A stretch of 56,456 nucleotides of DNA from the NCBI RefSeq assembly GCF_007828035.1, contig NZ_VITV01000014.1:1-56456 (forward strand), in the 5' to 3' direction. This stretch comes from Nitrospirillum amazonense. GTDB taxonomy: Bacteria > Pseudomonadota > Alphaproteobacteria > Azospirillales > Azospirillaceae. Under the pieces are notes generated by a model. The model ran no database searches, was not told where the DNA came from, and saw only the letters and a program-made list of their open reading frames with translations. The position numbers and the translations under genes are program-made. This document shows, piece after piece, positions 1-9,279 of this stretch (position 1 is the first letter of the stretch; each line of letters opens with the position of its first letter).

Positions 1-94
1 AATACACCCGATCCCATCCCGAACTCGGCCGTGAAAACCCCCAGCGCCAATGGTACTGCGTCTTAAGACGTGGGAGAGTAGGTCGCCGCCAGGT
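1..94 (+). rRNA. rrf: 5S ribosomal RNA, 3' part
   Basis: The first bases match the conserved body and 3' end of bacterial 5S rRNA, including the ATCCCGAACTCGG loop region and the terminal GGGAGAGTAGGTCGCCGCC stretch. The 5' end lies outside the window. The next gene is tRNA-fMet, the usual end of alphaproteobacterial rrn operons, and no hairpin separates them, so they are probably one transcript. The exact 3' end is estimated. Confidence 0.93.
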
Positions 95-179
95 CCATCA
101 GTCGCACACATCGCGCCCAAGCCGCCCTGCCGCTCAACAGACCCTCATCGCAATGCCCGCCTCCCCCAGCACACATTCC

Positions 180-246
<67 letters not shown>

Positions 247-256
<10 letters not shown>

Positions 257-268
257 TCTTAACTTGCT
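247..268. repeat. 22-bp repeat, copy at left island edge
   Basis: This 22-bp segment spans the tRNA 3' end and the first island bases. Its exact reverse complement is at 47779-47800, so the left junction exists in inverted form at the right edge. Confidence 0.8.
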
Positions 269-983
269 CGATCAAGTCACCCGAACAGCCCGCCTCGCAA
301 GAGCGCGGGCTGTTGGTCGTTTGCGGCTCGGCCGTTCGGGTCGCGGCGACGGTGAGGATGCCGGCGAGATCTCCGTGCAGGTCTATCCCGCAAGCCATCC
401 GCCGCTGGGGTCAGAACGATGCGGCTGACCAGCGACCGGATCAGCTCAGCGGCGCGGGGGCGCGTCTCCTCCTGTTGCAGGGCGTCATGCGTGGCCGGGC
501 CGTCCGCAGCTGGTTGCCGCACCACGTCATAGCCGTAGGCGTTGCCACCGCCGGATTTACCGAGTTCGACCCGGCCGCGAAGCCCCCGGTGGGTCTTGTC
601 GCGCAGCTCCTTGAGGAACAGGGCGTTCATGGTGCCCTTGAGGCCGACATGCAGGGCGCTGACCTCGCTCTCGGCCAGGGTGACGATCTTGACGCCCGCG
701 AATCCCATGCGTTTGAACAGGCCGGCGATATCCTCCTGGTCGCGGCTGAGGCGGTCCATCGCTTCGGCCAGCACGATGGCGAACATCCCCCGTGTCGCGT
801 CCTGGATCAGTTCCTGGATGCCGGGACGCAGCAGTGACGCGCCGGACATGGTGCGGTCGGTATAGCTGTCAGTGATTGTCCACCCTTGGCGCTCGGCATG
901 GAGGCGACAGAGCCGTAGCTGGTCTTCAATCGACGCATCGCGCTGATTGTCGGAACTGTAGCGGGCGTAGAGCGCGACCTTGG

Positions 984-1814
984 TCATTCCGGCCTCTTGC
1001 TACTTGGGCTTCGCCTTCGGTTGCCGCGCGCTGTCAAAGTATTGATCAGCCGCGTGCCGCGCGAGGAGCCGGACCAGCTCCACCAGCCGAGGATCCGGCA
1101 TGACAGCAGGCTGGAAGGTGAGCCGGACTTTTCCATGGTGCCGATTTCTTGCGTCAGGCGCGTCACGGGTGTTCCCCAGCTTTGGTTGGAGCCGATCCAG
1201 TCCGCCAGGATGACCAGGCCGGTTACGCGCCACGTCTCGGCGCCCAGCTCTTCCGGGTAATTGTCGGGGAACGCCGGCCGACCGATCAGATCCAACGCTG
1301 CGTCGGTGAAGGCCCCGGCATCGGTGATGCTGGCCTCCGTCATGGCGTTGTTGAGGGCCGGGTCTGTCGTGGGGGCGCCATGGTGGGCGACCGCGGCCTG
1401 TACCCACGGGGTGAGGCCGCGCAGGCGCCGCTCCCTGGCTAGGGCTTTCCACAGGCTGTGGCCGATGTCGCCATGGCCCGAGGTCGAAAGGCGGGCGTGT
1501 GGCGTCCGGCCGGCCTCGGCGGACAGCAGTTGCTGCAAGGCCGGGACCTTGCACTGGAAGTTCTCGGCGAACTTACCGAGATCGTGCAGCGCCGCCGCCA
1601 GAACCAGCCGCTGGCGGCATGCCTCAGGGGACAGGTTCAGGGCTGCCGCCACCGCCGCCAGCCATGCTGGCCGGACGTCCAGCAAGGCGGCCATCGCGGC
1701 AGCCACGTCCAAGCTGTGGTAGGCCACGGGATGCCAGGACTGAACGGCATCCGGTCGAGGCTGAGCCTTGCCCCAGTAGGCGGTGAGGAAGGGCAAGACC
1801 ATACTATGACGCAT
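984..1814 (-). pseudogene. Cas3 HD-nuclease domain, helicase missing
   Basis: Counting from the ATG at 1814, residues 13-35 (YWGKA, then WHPVAYH), HDLGKF at 77-82, GHGDIGH at 113-119, HHG at 144-146 and ADWIGSN at 204-210 reproduce the metal-binding histidine/aspartate pattern of type I CRISPR Cas3 HD domains. In Cas3 this domain degrades single-stranded DNA and is normally followed by a superfamily 2 helicase. Here family-like sequence stops near residue 225 (about 1138), the tail is out-of-frame material from the recombinase-associated ORF, and the frame ends at 984 over the recombinase start. No other cas gene or CRISPR array is visible. It could be a degraded remnant or, less likely, a free-standing HD nuclease. 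Confidence 0.7.
1000..1135 (-). pseudogene. remnant of small recombinase-associated ORF
   Basis: One minus-strand frame reads VRLTFQPAVMPDPRLVELV and continues to a stop 12 bases before the recombinase start. Short proteins of this type are commonly seen just upstream of such recombinases in alphaproteobacteria (from memory). Here no clean start is visible in frame: the sequence joins the Cas3 fragment at MEKSG in a different frame. It looks like the surviving 3' part of that gene, fused by deletion to cas3 sequence. Confidence 0.45.
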
Positions 1815-2334
1815 CTTTCGCCTACATTGAGGTTGTAGGGGATAAACATCAATAAAACGAAAATGTGAATCTATGCCCATCTTTAAATTGGGGAGAGGGG
1901 GCCCTTTGCCTCCTCTCCCCCGCGAGTGCCGGCCGCCGCCCGGCAGGGTCGCGGCCGCGCAGGCCCGGCGACATGGTCATGATCACCGGGGTCGCGACGG
2001 CCCGCCCGCCCTGGCAACCCGGCCGGGCGCGCCGGCGCTCGCCCCCCTCTCCCCCCGCGCGGTCGCCCGCCTCCGGGAAACACGCACGGCGCCCGGCGGC
2101 GCCTTCCGTATCGCCAACGCCGCTGTTGCCGCCACCGTCGTCGATGCCGGCATTCACCGGTCCCGACGGCCCGAACCAGGCAGTGCAGGAACGGGACCAG
2201 CAGCGCCGGCAAGCCGCCGCGTCCCCGGTGTTCTTCACCGTTACGGCCCATACGGCCGGTCCGTTGCGGGAAGCGAGGGAGACGGCAGGGCAGGGTGGCG
2301 CCGGCCCATCTGACGAAAATGTTGGCGAGGAAAA
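1815..2334. other. no recognisable gene; scar between cas3 and trbI remnants
   Basis: Frames are open by GC bias, but none resembles a protein family and the translations are Pro/Arg/Ala-rich. A hairpin at 1890-1920 is the only clear structure. I read the stretch as degraded island DNA. Confidence 0.5.
1890..1920. terminator. hairpin, possible terminator
   Basis: GGGGAGAGG (1890-1898) pairs with CCTCTCCCC (1912-1920) around a 13-base loop. On the minus strand it is followed by AATTTAAAG rather than a clear U-run, so terminator function is uncertain. Confidence 0.35.
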
Positions 2335-2988
2335 CGATCCCAACCAGCAGGCTCATAAGCGCGCCTTCCTGCACGGACCGGCGAACACCGCGACCGTGAC
2401 GGCCCATCGGCTGCAGCCGCCAATCTCCCCTTATGTCATCCAGGCCGGAACAGTCCTGGCGGCGGCGCTGGTGACCGGGCTGAACTCCGACCTGCCGGGG
2501 CAGGTCATCGCCCAGGTGACGGAAGACATCTACAGTGTCACCGGCCGCTTCCTGCTGATCCCCCAGGGCGCCCGGCTGCTGGGCACTTACGACAGCGCCG
2601 TGACCTACTACGGCCAGTCGCGCATCCTGGTGGTGTGGACGCGCCTGCTGCTGCCCAACGGTAAATCCCTGGTTCTGGACCGCCTGTCAGCCACCAACAC
2701 GGAAGGCCACGCCGGCCTGGAGGACGAGGTCGATTACCATACCGGCCGTTTGCTGCGCGGCATGGGTGTCAGGCGAACTGGCCAGCAATGGCGACACCCA
2801 GACCAGCGGCGGCGGCAACGTCGTCGTGGCCGTGCGCCAGAGCGGCGACAACGCTGCCAACCAGGTAGGGCAGCGGCTGGCCGCCAATGACTTGGGCGTC
2901 CAGCCCACTCAGACGGATCGACCGGGGCTGCCCCTGCGGGTGTTGGGTGAACCGCGACTTGGTTCTTGAACCGTACTCTCAGAAGTGA
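2335..2988 (+). pseudogene. trbI: TrbI-like conjugal transfer protein, two frameshifts
   Basis: The frame reads HKRAFLHG, SPYVIQAGTVLAAALVTGL, DLPGQVIAQVTEDIYS, LLIPQGARLLGTYDS and EDEVDYHTGRLLRG, the conserved C-terminal half of TrbI/VirB10 proteins, which bridge the inner and outer membranes in type IV secretion. One extra base near 2765 moves the reading to VSGELASNGDTQ and NQVGQRLAANDLGVQP; another near 2946 is needed to recover VNRDLVLEPYSQK and its stop. The N-terminal transmembrane part is absent. It is the only conjugation gene I see and marks the island as a former conjugative element. Confidence 0.75.
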
Positions 2989-3049
2989 ACCTCCCGACAA
3001 TTTCAGCGCGGTTCATTAGAGGTTGCCGGTTCCCCTGGGCGTTACGCTA

Positions 3050-6000
3050 TCAGGACGCGGGTTCGGCAGCTCCTCCCGTCAACTCACCCATCGCTGACTT
3101 GGTTCGATGCCGGAACAGCATCCCGGCCACGGCCGGCAGTACCAGCAGCGTCAAAGCGGTGGAGGTTATCAGGCCACCGATCACCACCGTTGCCAACGGC
3201 CGCTGCACCTCGGCACCCGTGCCGGTGGCCAGGGCCATGGGCACGAAGCCCAGGGAGGCGACCAGGGCCGTCATGAGCACGGGGCGCACCCGCTCCATGG
3301 CGCCCCGCAGCACCGATTGGTCCGCGTCCATGCCATCATCCAGGTGCTTTCGGATGGCGCCGATCATGACCAGGCCGTTCAGCACGGCCACGCCGGAGAG
3401 GGCGATGAAGCCCACCGCGGCGCTGATCGAGAACGGGATGTCCCGCAGCACCAAGGCGAACACGCCGCCGGCCAGGGCCAAGGGCACGGCGGAGAACACC
3501 GCCACGGCCGCGCCGAAGCTGCCCAGGGCCATGTACAGCAGGGCGAAGATCAGGATGAAACAAGCGGGCACCACGATGGTCAGGCGCCGGGTGGCCGACT
3601 GCAGGTTTTCGAACTGCCCACCCCAGTCGGTGTAGCAGCCGGGCGGCAGTTCGATGCGGCCCACCTTCTCCTGGGCCTCGTTGATGAACCCGCCCACGTC
3701 GCGGCCGCGGACGTTGGTCTGGACCACGATCATGCGCTTGCCGTTCTCACGGCTGATCTGGTTCAGGCCCTCCGTGTAGCTGAACCGCACCAGCTCCCTT
3801 AAGGGGACGGAAGCGCGGGGTTTGCCCGGCTCGGCCGGCAGCATGACGGGGATGGACCCCAGCAATGCCACATCGTCCCGCTGGGCCGCCGGGAGGCGGA
3901 CCACCACGTTGAAGCGGCGGTCGCCCTCGAACAGTAAACCAGCTTCTCGGCCGCTGAGTGCCGCAGCCACCGTGTCGGTGATCTCCTCCACCGTCAGGCC
4001 CAGCCGGCCGGCGGCGCCCCGGTCCACCTGGATGTCGAAGGTGGGGGCGCCGCTGGTCTGTTCCGCCTGCACGTCGGCGGCACCCGGAACGGTCCGCAAG
4101 GCCGCGGCGATCTTCTGCGCCGCGGCGCTCATGGCCTCCAGGTCGTCGCCGTAGAGCTTGACCGCCACATCGCTGCGCACGCCGGCGATCAGTTCGTTGA
4201 ACCGCATCTGGATGGGCTGCTGGATCTCATAGCGGTTGCCCACCAGCTCGTTCGACTTGTCCTCGATCCTTTTCAGCAGGTCGGCCTTGGTCTTCACGTC
4301 CGCCGGCCATTCGCTCTCCGGCTTGGGAATGACGTAGGTGTCCGAGGCGTTGGGCGGCATGGGGTCGGTGCCCAGGTCGGCGTTGCCGGTCTTGGAGAAC
4401 ACCATGGCCACCTCCGGCAGGCTCGACAACGCCCGCTCGATCTGCAGTTGCATGTTCTTGGACTGCTCCACCGAGGTGGAGGGGATGCGGAAGGCGGTGA
4501 CCGTGACATCCTTTTCATCCAGTTGGGGCATGAACTCTTCCCCCAGCGTGGTGAACAGGGTGGCGGCCAGGGCGAAGACCGCCACGCCGCCCGCCAGGAA
4601 CGGCAGGGGATGGGCCACGGCCCGGTGCAGCACCGGCTCATACCGGCGCTTGAACCACCGCACCGGCGCCACCTCCACCTCGCTGACCTTGCCCCGTACC
4701 ACCAGGGCCACCATGGCTGGCACGAAGGTGATGGACAGGACGAAGGCGGCGACCAGGGCCAGCATCAGGGTGATGGCCATGGGCGAGAAGGTCTTGCCCT
4801 CAACTCCCTGGAAGGTCAACAGCGGCACGAACACCAGCAGGATGATGGCCTGGCCGTAAACGGTGGGGCGCACCATCTCCTTCGCCGCGGCGATGGTCTC
4901 CTCCATCCGTTCGCCGGCGCTGAGCAAACGGCCCTCATGGTGCTGGCGTTCCGCCAGGCGGCGGAGCGCGTTTTCCACGACGATGACGGCGCCGTCGACG
5001 ATGAGGCCGAAGTCCAAAGCGCCCAGGCTCATCAGGTTGCCCGAGACGCGCAGGGCGTTCATGCCCGTGGCCGTCATAAGCATGGTCAGGGGAATGACCA
5101 CCGCCGTGATCAGCGCGGCGCGGATGTTGCCCAGCAGCAGGAACAGTACGGCGATGACCAGCAGCGCCCCCTCCACCAGGTTCTTCTCCACCGTGCCGAT
5201 GGTGGCGGCCACCAGTTTGGACCGGTCGTAGGCCGGCTTGGCGGTGATGTCCGGCGGCAGGGTCCGGGCGATCTGCTCCAGCTTCTCGCGCACCGCCGTG
5301 GCGACGATGCGGCTGTTTGATCCGGTGAGCATCAGGACGGTGCTGATCACCGCCTCGCTGCCCATCTTGCTGCCAGCGCCGGTGCGGACCGCGCCACCGA
5401 TGACGACATTGGCCACGTCACCGATGCGGATGGGCACGCCGGCCTTGGTGGCGACCACCACGCGGCCGATCTCATCCATGGAGCGAAGGCGCGCGTCCGC
5501 GCGCACCAGAAACGATTCCCCGGCCCGCTGGACGTAGTTGGCGCCGGCCGAGAGGTTGCCGGCTTCCAGCGCACGGGCCAACTCGGTGAAGGAGATGCCG
5601 TGGGCCGCCATCTTCACCAGGTCTGGCTCCACCACGTACTGCTTCACGTAGCCGCCGTTGGAATCCACGCCAGCCACGCCCAGCACGTTGCGCAGCTGCG
5701 GCCGGATGACCCAATCCTGAACCGTGCGCAGGTAGGAGGCCTTGGATATCGTATCGGTCAGCCGCTCACCTTCCGGTGTCAGGTAGGAGCCGTCCTTCTG
5801 CCAGCCCGGTTTGCCATCGATGGCGGTGGCACCCTTGCCGTCGGGATGCTGGTATTCCACGCTGAACATGAAGATCTCGCCCAGGCCGGTGGTGACCGGG
5901 GCCAATTGCGGCTGTATGCCCGGCGGCAGGGTGTCCTTGGCCTGGGCCAGGCGTTCCGTCACCTGCTGGCGAGCGAAGTAGATGTCGGTGGCGTCGGTGA

Positions 6001-6289
6001 AGACAGCCGTCACCTGGCTGAAGCCGTTGCGGGTCAGCGACCGGGTGGTCTGCAGGCCAGGGATGCCGGCAAGGGCCGTCTCCACCGAGAAGGTAACCTG
6101 CTTTTCCAGGTCCACCGGCCCCAGCGTGGGGACGAAGGTGTTGATCTGGACCTGGCGGTTGGTGATGTCGGGCACGGCGTCGATGGGCAGCAGGGTGACC
6201 TGCCAGGCGCCGATGGCCGCGACGACGAGGGCGAGGAAGGCCACGAGCCAACGGGCCTTCACGGAGAATTCCAGGATTTTGGCGATCAT
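3050..6289 (-). CDS. czcA: HME-RND heavy-metal efflux pump, CzcA/CnrA-like
   Basis: This 1079-aa inner-membrane proton antiporter has the full length and layout of heavy-metal RND pumps: a first membrane helix at the N-terminus, two periplasmic halves and two blocks of membrane helices. The fourth-helix motif DFGLIVDGAVIVVEN carries the charged residues typical of divalent-metal pumps (Co, Zn, Cd, Ni) rather than of the Cu/Ag pump CusA. It would export periplasmic or cytoplasmic metal through the CzcBC partners. Its ATG overlaps the stop of the adaptor gene by four bases (ATGA), so translation is coupled. The RcnA/RcnR neighbours suggest nickel or cobalt, but the substrate cannot be fixed from sequence. 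Confidence 0.92.
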   Translation of the reverse strand: MIAKILEFSVKARWLVAFLALVVAAIGAWQVTLLPIDAVPDITNRQVQINTFVPTLGPVDLEKQVTFSVETALAGIPGLQTTRSLTRNGFSQVTAVFTDATDIYFARQQVTERLAQAKDTLPPGIQPQLAPVTTGLGEIFMFSVEYQHPDGKGATAIDGKPGWQKDGSYLTPEGERLTDTISKASYLRTVQDWVIRPQLRNVLGVAGVDSNGGYVKQYVVEPDLVKMAAHGISFTELARALEAGNLSAGANYVQRAGESFLVRADARLRSMDEIGRVVVATKAGVPIRIGDVANVVIGGAVRTGAGSKMGSEAVISTVLMLTGSNSRIVATAVREKLEQIARTLPPDITAKPAYDRSKLVAATIGTVEKNLVEGALLVIAVLFLLLGNIRAALITAVVIPLTMLMTATGMNALRVSGNLMSLGALDFGLIVDGAVIVVENALRRLAERQHHEGRLLSAGERMEETIAAAKEMVRPTVYGQAIILLVFVPLLTFQGVEGKTFSPMAITLMLALVAAFVLSITFVPAMVALVVRGKVSEVEVAPVRWFKRRYEPVLHRAVAHPLPFLAGGVAVFALAATLFTTLGEEFMPQLDEKDVTVTAFRIPSTSVEQSKNMQLQIERALSSLPEVAMVFSKTGNADLGTDPMPPNASDTYVIPKPESEWPADVKTKADLLKRIEDKSNELVGNRYEIQQPIQMRFNELIAGVRSDVAVKLYGDDLEAMSAAAQKIAAALRTVPGAADVQAEQTSGAPTFDIQVDRGAAGRLGLTVEEITDTVAAALSGREAGLLFEGDRRFNVVVRLPAAQRDDVALLGSIPVMLPAEPGKPRASVPLRELVRFSYTEGLNQISRENGKRMIVVQTNVRGRDVGGFINEAQEKVGRIELPPGCYTDWGGQFENLQSATRRLTIVVPACFILIFALLYMALGSFGAAVAVFSAVPLALAGGVFALVLRDIPFSISAAVGFIALSGVAVLNGLVMIGAIRKHLDDGMDADQSVLRGAMERVRPVLMTALVASLGFVPMALATGTGAEVQRPLATVVIGGLITSTALTLLVLPAVAGMLFRHRTKSAMGELTGGAAEPAS

Positions 6290-7458
6290 TCCTCTACCTC
6301 CGCTTTGCCCAGTTCGGCCTTCAGCAGGAAAGAATTGATCGTGGCGATGCGCTGCCCGGCCTTCAGGCCGCCCGACAGTTCCACCAGATCGCCGCTGCGC
6401 CGGGCCAGGGTCACCGGCTGCGCCGTGAACCCCTCCTTGGTGCGCAGGAAGACGACCTCGCGGCCGGCGATGGCCTGCACGGCGATGGTGGGAACGGTGA
6501 CCCTGTCGCTCGCCGTCTCCTTGGCGGTGAACAGCGTGGCGCGGACATACTGGCCGGGCAGCAGTCCTTCCGCCGGCTGGTCGAGCGCCAGCAGCGCGGT
6601 GGCCTGCAGCGTCTCCCGGTTCACACCCGGCGTCAGCGACAGCACATGGGCGTCCAGGGTGCGCCCATCGCCTGTGGTGATGGTGGCCCGGTCTCCGCTG
6701 CGCAAGCGGCTGGCCGCGTCCGCCGGCACCGTCGCCTCGATCTGGGTGCGGGCGGGATCGGCCACGCGGAACAGTTCGGATTCCGCCTGGACATAGGCGC
6801 CCAGGCTGGCGGACACGATGGTGACCCGTCCGTCGATCGGGCTCACCACCTGGATGGAGCGGCCATCGGATGCCAGGCGGGCGGCGCCCGCCGAGGCGAT
6901 GGCGCGGCGCAGTTCGGCCTCCGCCGCTTCGGCCTCGGCCTGGGCCGCCTCCAGGTCCTGGCGGGGGGAGACGCCCTGGTCGAACAGGGATTTCTCGCGG
7001 GCGGCCTGCTGCCGGGCCTGGGTCGCCTTTGCCTGGGCGGCGGCGCGGTCGGCGGCAAGGGTGGCAACCTCACGGCCCTCCACCTCGGCGACGACGTCAC
7101 CGGCGCGCACGGCCTCGCCGATGCGCTTGTGGATGCGGGTGATGGTGCCCGGCGCGTGGGCGGTCAGCACTGCCAGGCCGTCGGGGGCCGCCGTGACGGT
7201 GGCCGTGGTGATGGTCTCCGCCTCGATGCCGCCGGCGGCGGCCGGCTGCACCTGGATCTCCGAGACCTTGATCTGCTCCTCGGTCATGGGCACGGACTGG
7301 CTTTCAGCCGGGGCGGCGGTCTTCGCGGCGGTGGGTGTTGCGGCGGGAGCGGCGGCAGGCGCCGGCGCGGTCATGCGGGCGACGCCGAAGCCGACGGCGG
7401 CGGCCAGCACCAGGCCCACGGCCGTGCCGGCCAAGTAGCCTATTCTGGGGGTGGACAT
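6286..7458 (-). CDS. czcB: RND efflux periplasmic adaptor, CzcB-like
   Basis: A 390-aa membrane fusion protein with an uncleaved N-terminal helix (residues 8-28), an Ala/Pro-rich linker, split lipoyl-type segments (HAPGTITRIHKRIGEAVRAG and VVSPIDGRVTIVSASLG) around a long Ala/Glu-rich coiled-coil hairpin, then a beta-barrel region. It joins the CzcA pump to the CzcC channel. No His-rich N-terminal metal-binding segment, as found in some CzcB proteins, is present. It starts three bases after the stop of czcC and overlaps czcA by four bases, so the three genes are one unit. Confidence 0.9.
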   Translation of the reverse strand: MSTPRIGYLAGTAVGLVLAAAVGFGVARMTAPAPAAAPAATPTAAKTAAPAESQSVPMTEEQIKVSEIQVQPAAAGGIEAETITTATVTAAPDGLAVLTAHAPGTITRIHKRIGEAVRAGDVVAEVEGREVATLAADRAAAQAKATQARQQAAREKSLFDQGVSPRQDLEAAQAEAEAAEAELRRAIASAGAARLASDGRSIQVVSPIDGRVTIVSASLGAYVQAESELFRVADPARTQIEATVPADAASRLRSGDRATITTGDGRTLDAHVLSLTPGVNRETLQATALLALDQPAEGLLPGQYVRATLFTAKETASDRVTVPTIAVQAIAGREVVFLRTKEGFTAQPVTLARRSGDLVELSGGLKAGQRIATINSFLLKAELGKAEVEE

Positions 7459-7461
7459 GAC

Positions 7462-8751
7462 TTAGTCTCCGAAAGGAATGCGGCCTTGGACGCGGGCCAA
7501 AGCCGTGATCGCGTCGACGCGGGCGAGTTGGGCGTCCACCTTGGTGGCGTTGGCGACGCCTAGGGCGTGCCGGGCGGTGAGGAGTTCGGACAGGGGGGCC
7601 TTGCCCCCTTCGTAGGCGATGCGCGTCAGGCGATAGGCTTCCTGCGCCGCCGCCAGCGACTGGTCGGCTGCGGCCAGGCGGTCCTGCGCCGCACGGGCCT
7701 GCAGCCGTGCCGACCGCACGCCGGCTTCCGCTTCGCGCCGCGCCGCCTCCAGCCGCGCTTCGGCCCCGGTGAGGGAGGCTTGGGCGGCGCTGATGTTGCC
7801 GCGGTTGCGGTCGAACAGGGGCAGCGGGATAGAGACGCCGGCGACGAAGGTGGTGGCGCGGTCGCCCTCCAGCCGGCGCACGCCGAGGGAGGCGGTGACG
7901 TCCGGGGTCGCCCGGGCGCGTTCCACCTCCAGCCGGCGAAACGCCGCTTCGCGATCCGCCACCGACGCCCGGTAGCCGGGGCTGGCCAATGGATCCCCGG
8001 TGGGGGGATCTTGCCGCCCATCACCGCCTGTCCTCGCGACGGCGGTGTCGAGCAGGCTGACGGGAAAGGCGGTATAGGGCTCGGGAGCCCCGGCCAGGAC
8101 CGCCAGCCTGTCCAGCGCCGCGGCGCGGGCCGCCTTGGCCTGGCTGAGGTCCGCCCGCATGGACGTCAGCGTCGCCTGGGATTGGATGGTACGGACGGTG
8201 GCTTCCCGCCCGGCGGCGACCAGGGCGCGGGCCGCCTGGTCATCCCGCTGCGCTTCCTCCAGCTCGTCCTCGGCCAGATCCACGCGGCGATCCGCCGCCT
8301 CGGCATCGGCATAGGCGAGCGCCAGGTCGCAGGCGTAGGCGATGCGCGTGGCGGCGAAGTGAGCCTGGCTGGCGTCGACATCGGCCTGTCCGGCCGCCTG
8401 GCGGGCGCCACGCTTGCCGCCCAGTTCCACCAGCTGGTTGAACTGCAGCGTGGTCTCCGCCTGGTCGAAGGCCCGGTAGTTCCGGGTGCCGGCCACGTTT
8501 TCCGTCAGGACGCTGACGGTGGGGTTGGGCAGCGTGCCCGCCTGGTCGGCCAGGCCTTCCGCCTGGGCGATCAGGGCTTTGGCCGCCAGCAGGCGGGGGG
8601 CGGTCACCTCCGCCTCACCCAGCAATTGGGCATAGGAGGGCGCCGGCGCGGCCAAGGCCGGCGCGAAAGGGGCCGTACCCACAAGTATCCATGTGGGTGC
8701 GGCCGCCACCAGCGCTGCAGTCAGCAGCCGCTGGCAGGGTGCGGTTCGCAT
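7462..8751 (-). CDS. czcC: outer-membrane efflux channel, CzcC/TolC family
   Basis: The 429-aa protein begins with a signal peptide (to about residue 34, ending ALAAPAPS) and is then dominated by Ala/Gln/Arg-rich helices in two repeats, as in TolC-family channels. RRLEGDRATTFVAGVSIPLPLFDRNRG-type sequence (about residues 275-300) is the strand region that precedes the second helical hairpin. It provides the outer-membrane exit for the CzcBA pump. It lies first of the three RND genes, 46 bases after the small His-containing protein. Confidence 0.88.
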   Translation of the reverse strand: MRTAPCQRLLTAALVAAAPTWILVGTAPFAPALAAPAPSYAQLLGEAEVTAPRLLAAKALIAQAEGLADQAGTLPNPTVSVLTENVAGTRNYRAFDQAETTLQFNQLVELGGKRGARQAAGQADVDASQAHFAATRIAYACDLALAYADAEAADRRVDLAEDELEEAQRDDQAARALVAAGREATVRTIQSQATLTSMRADLSQAKAARAAALDRLAVLAGAPEPYTAFPVSLLDTAVARTGGDGRQDPPTGDPLASPGYRASVADREAAFRRLEVERARATPDVTASLGVRRLEGDRATTFVAGVSIPLPLFDRNRGNISAAQASLTGAEARLEAARREAEAGVRSARLQARAAQDRLAAADQSLAAAQEAYRLTRIAYEGGKAPLSELLTARHALGVANATKVDAQLARVDAITALARVQGRIPFGD

Positions 8752-8797
8752 TCAAGTCTCCGTGATCTGATAGGGAAAGGCGCGGAGGCCTGGTCCT

Positions 8798-9205
8798 TCA
8801 GACGCGCGGAGGGCGTTCTTCCATGGGGGGTGCGATGGAGGCCAGTTGCGCCTCCAGTGGCTGCGGCCAAGGGGCCGACACGAAGGCCGGCGGCTGCAGC
8901 TGGTTGTCGGCGGGCGGTACACCGACGGCGTGCATGATGGCGTGGGCGGCCGTCATGTCATGCTCATGGTCGCCTAATCCCTGGAAACCGGCATGGTCAT
9001 GCCTGGCTACCGGGGCGTTCACTGCGGTCACCGTCATCTCGATGGCCGCGTCCTCGTCCGGCAGATCCGGATGGTCCAGATGCAGTTCCCCCAGCAAGGC
9101 CAGGGACAGCACCGCCACGACGCCGAGCGCCGCCTGCAGCCGCACCACGGCGGCGCGGCAGGCGCGGGCGACATCGCCCCAGGCTATGGTGAACGGTGGC
9201 TGCAT
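8798..9205 (-). CDS. small single-pass protein in metal-efflux operon
   Basis: A 135-aa protein that I do not recognise. The start at 9205 gives MQPPFTIAWGDVARACRAAV followed by a hydrophobic helix (residues 25-40), suggesting a membrane-anchored or exported protein. The mature part has scattered His and acidic residues (ELHLDHPDLPDEDAA; RHDHAGFQGLGDHEHDMTAAHAIMH) that could bind metal. It is encoded between rcnA and czcC on the same strand, like the small regulatory or periplasmic proteins (CzcI, CnrX) in other efflux operons, although no clear homology is visible. Confidence 0.7.
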   Translation of the reverse strand: MQPPFTIAWGDVARACRAAVVRLQAALGVVAVLSLALLGELHLDHPDLPDEDAAIEMTVTAVNAPVARHDHAGFQGLGDHEHDMTAAHAIMHAVGVPPADNQLQPPAFVSAPWPQPLEAQLASIAPPMEERPPRV

Positions 9206-9279
9206 GGGATGCGGGTTTCGGCCTTGCGGGAGGCGGTGAACGGGATGGTGGAGGGTATCATAGAGCCTTAGGGTGATCC

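Noticed and set aside
1000-1814. Possible CRISPR locus near the Cas3 fragment
   Set aside because: No regularly spaced direct repeats or other cas genes are visible on either side.
7567-8937. 456-codon plus-strand open frame opposite czcC
   Set aside because: Gly/Arg/Gln-rich shadow of the TolC-family gene, with no recognisable domain.
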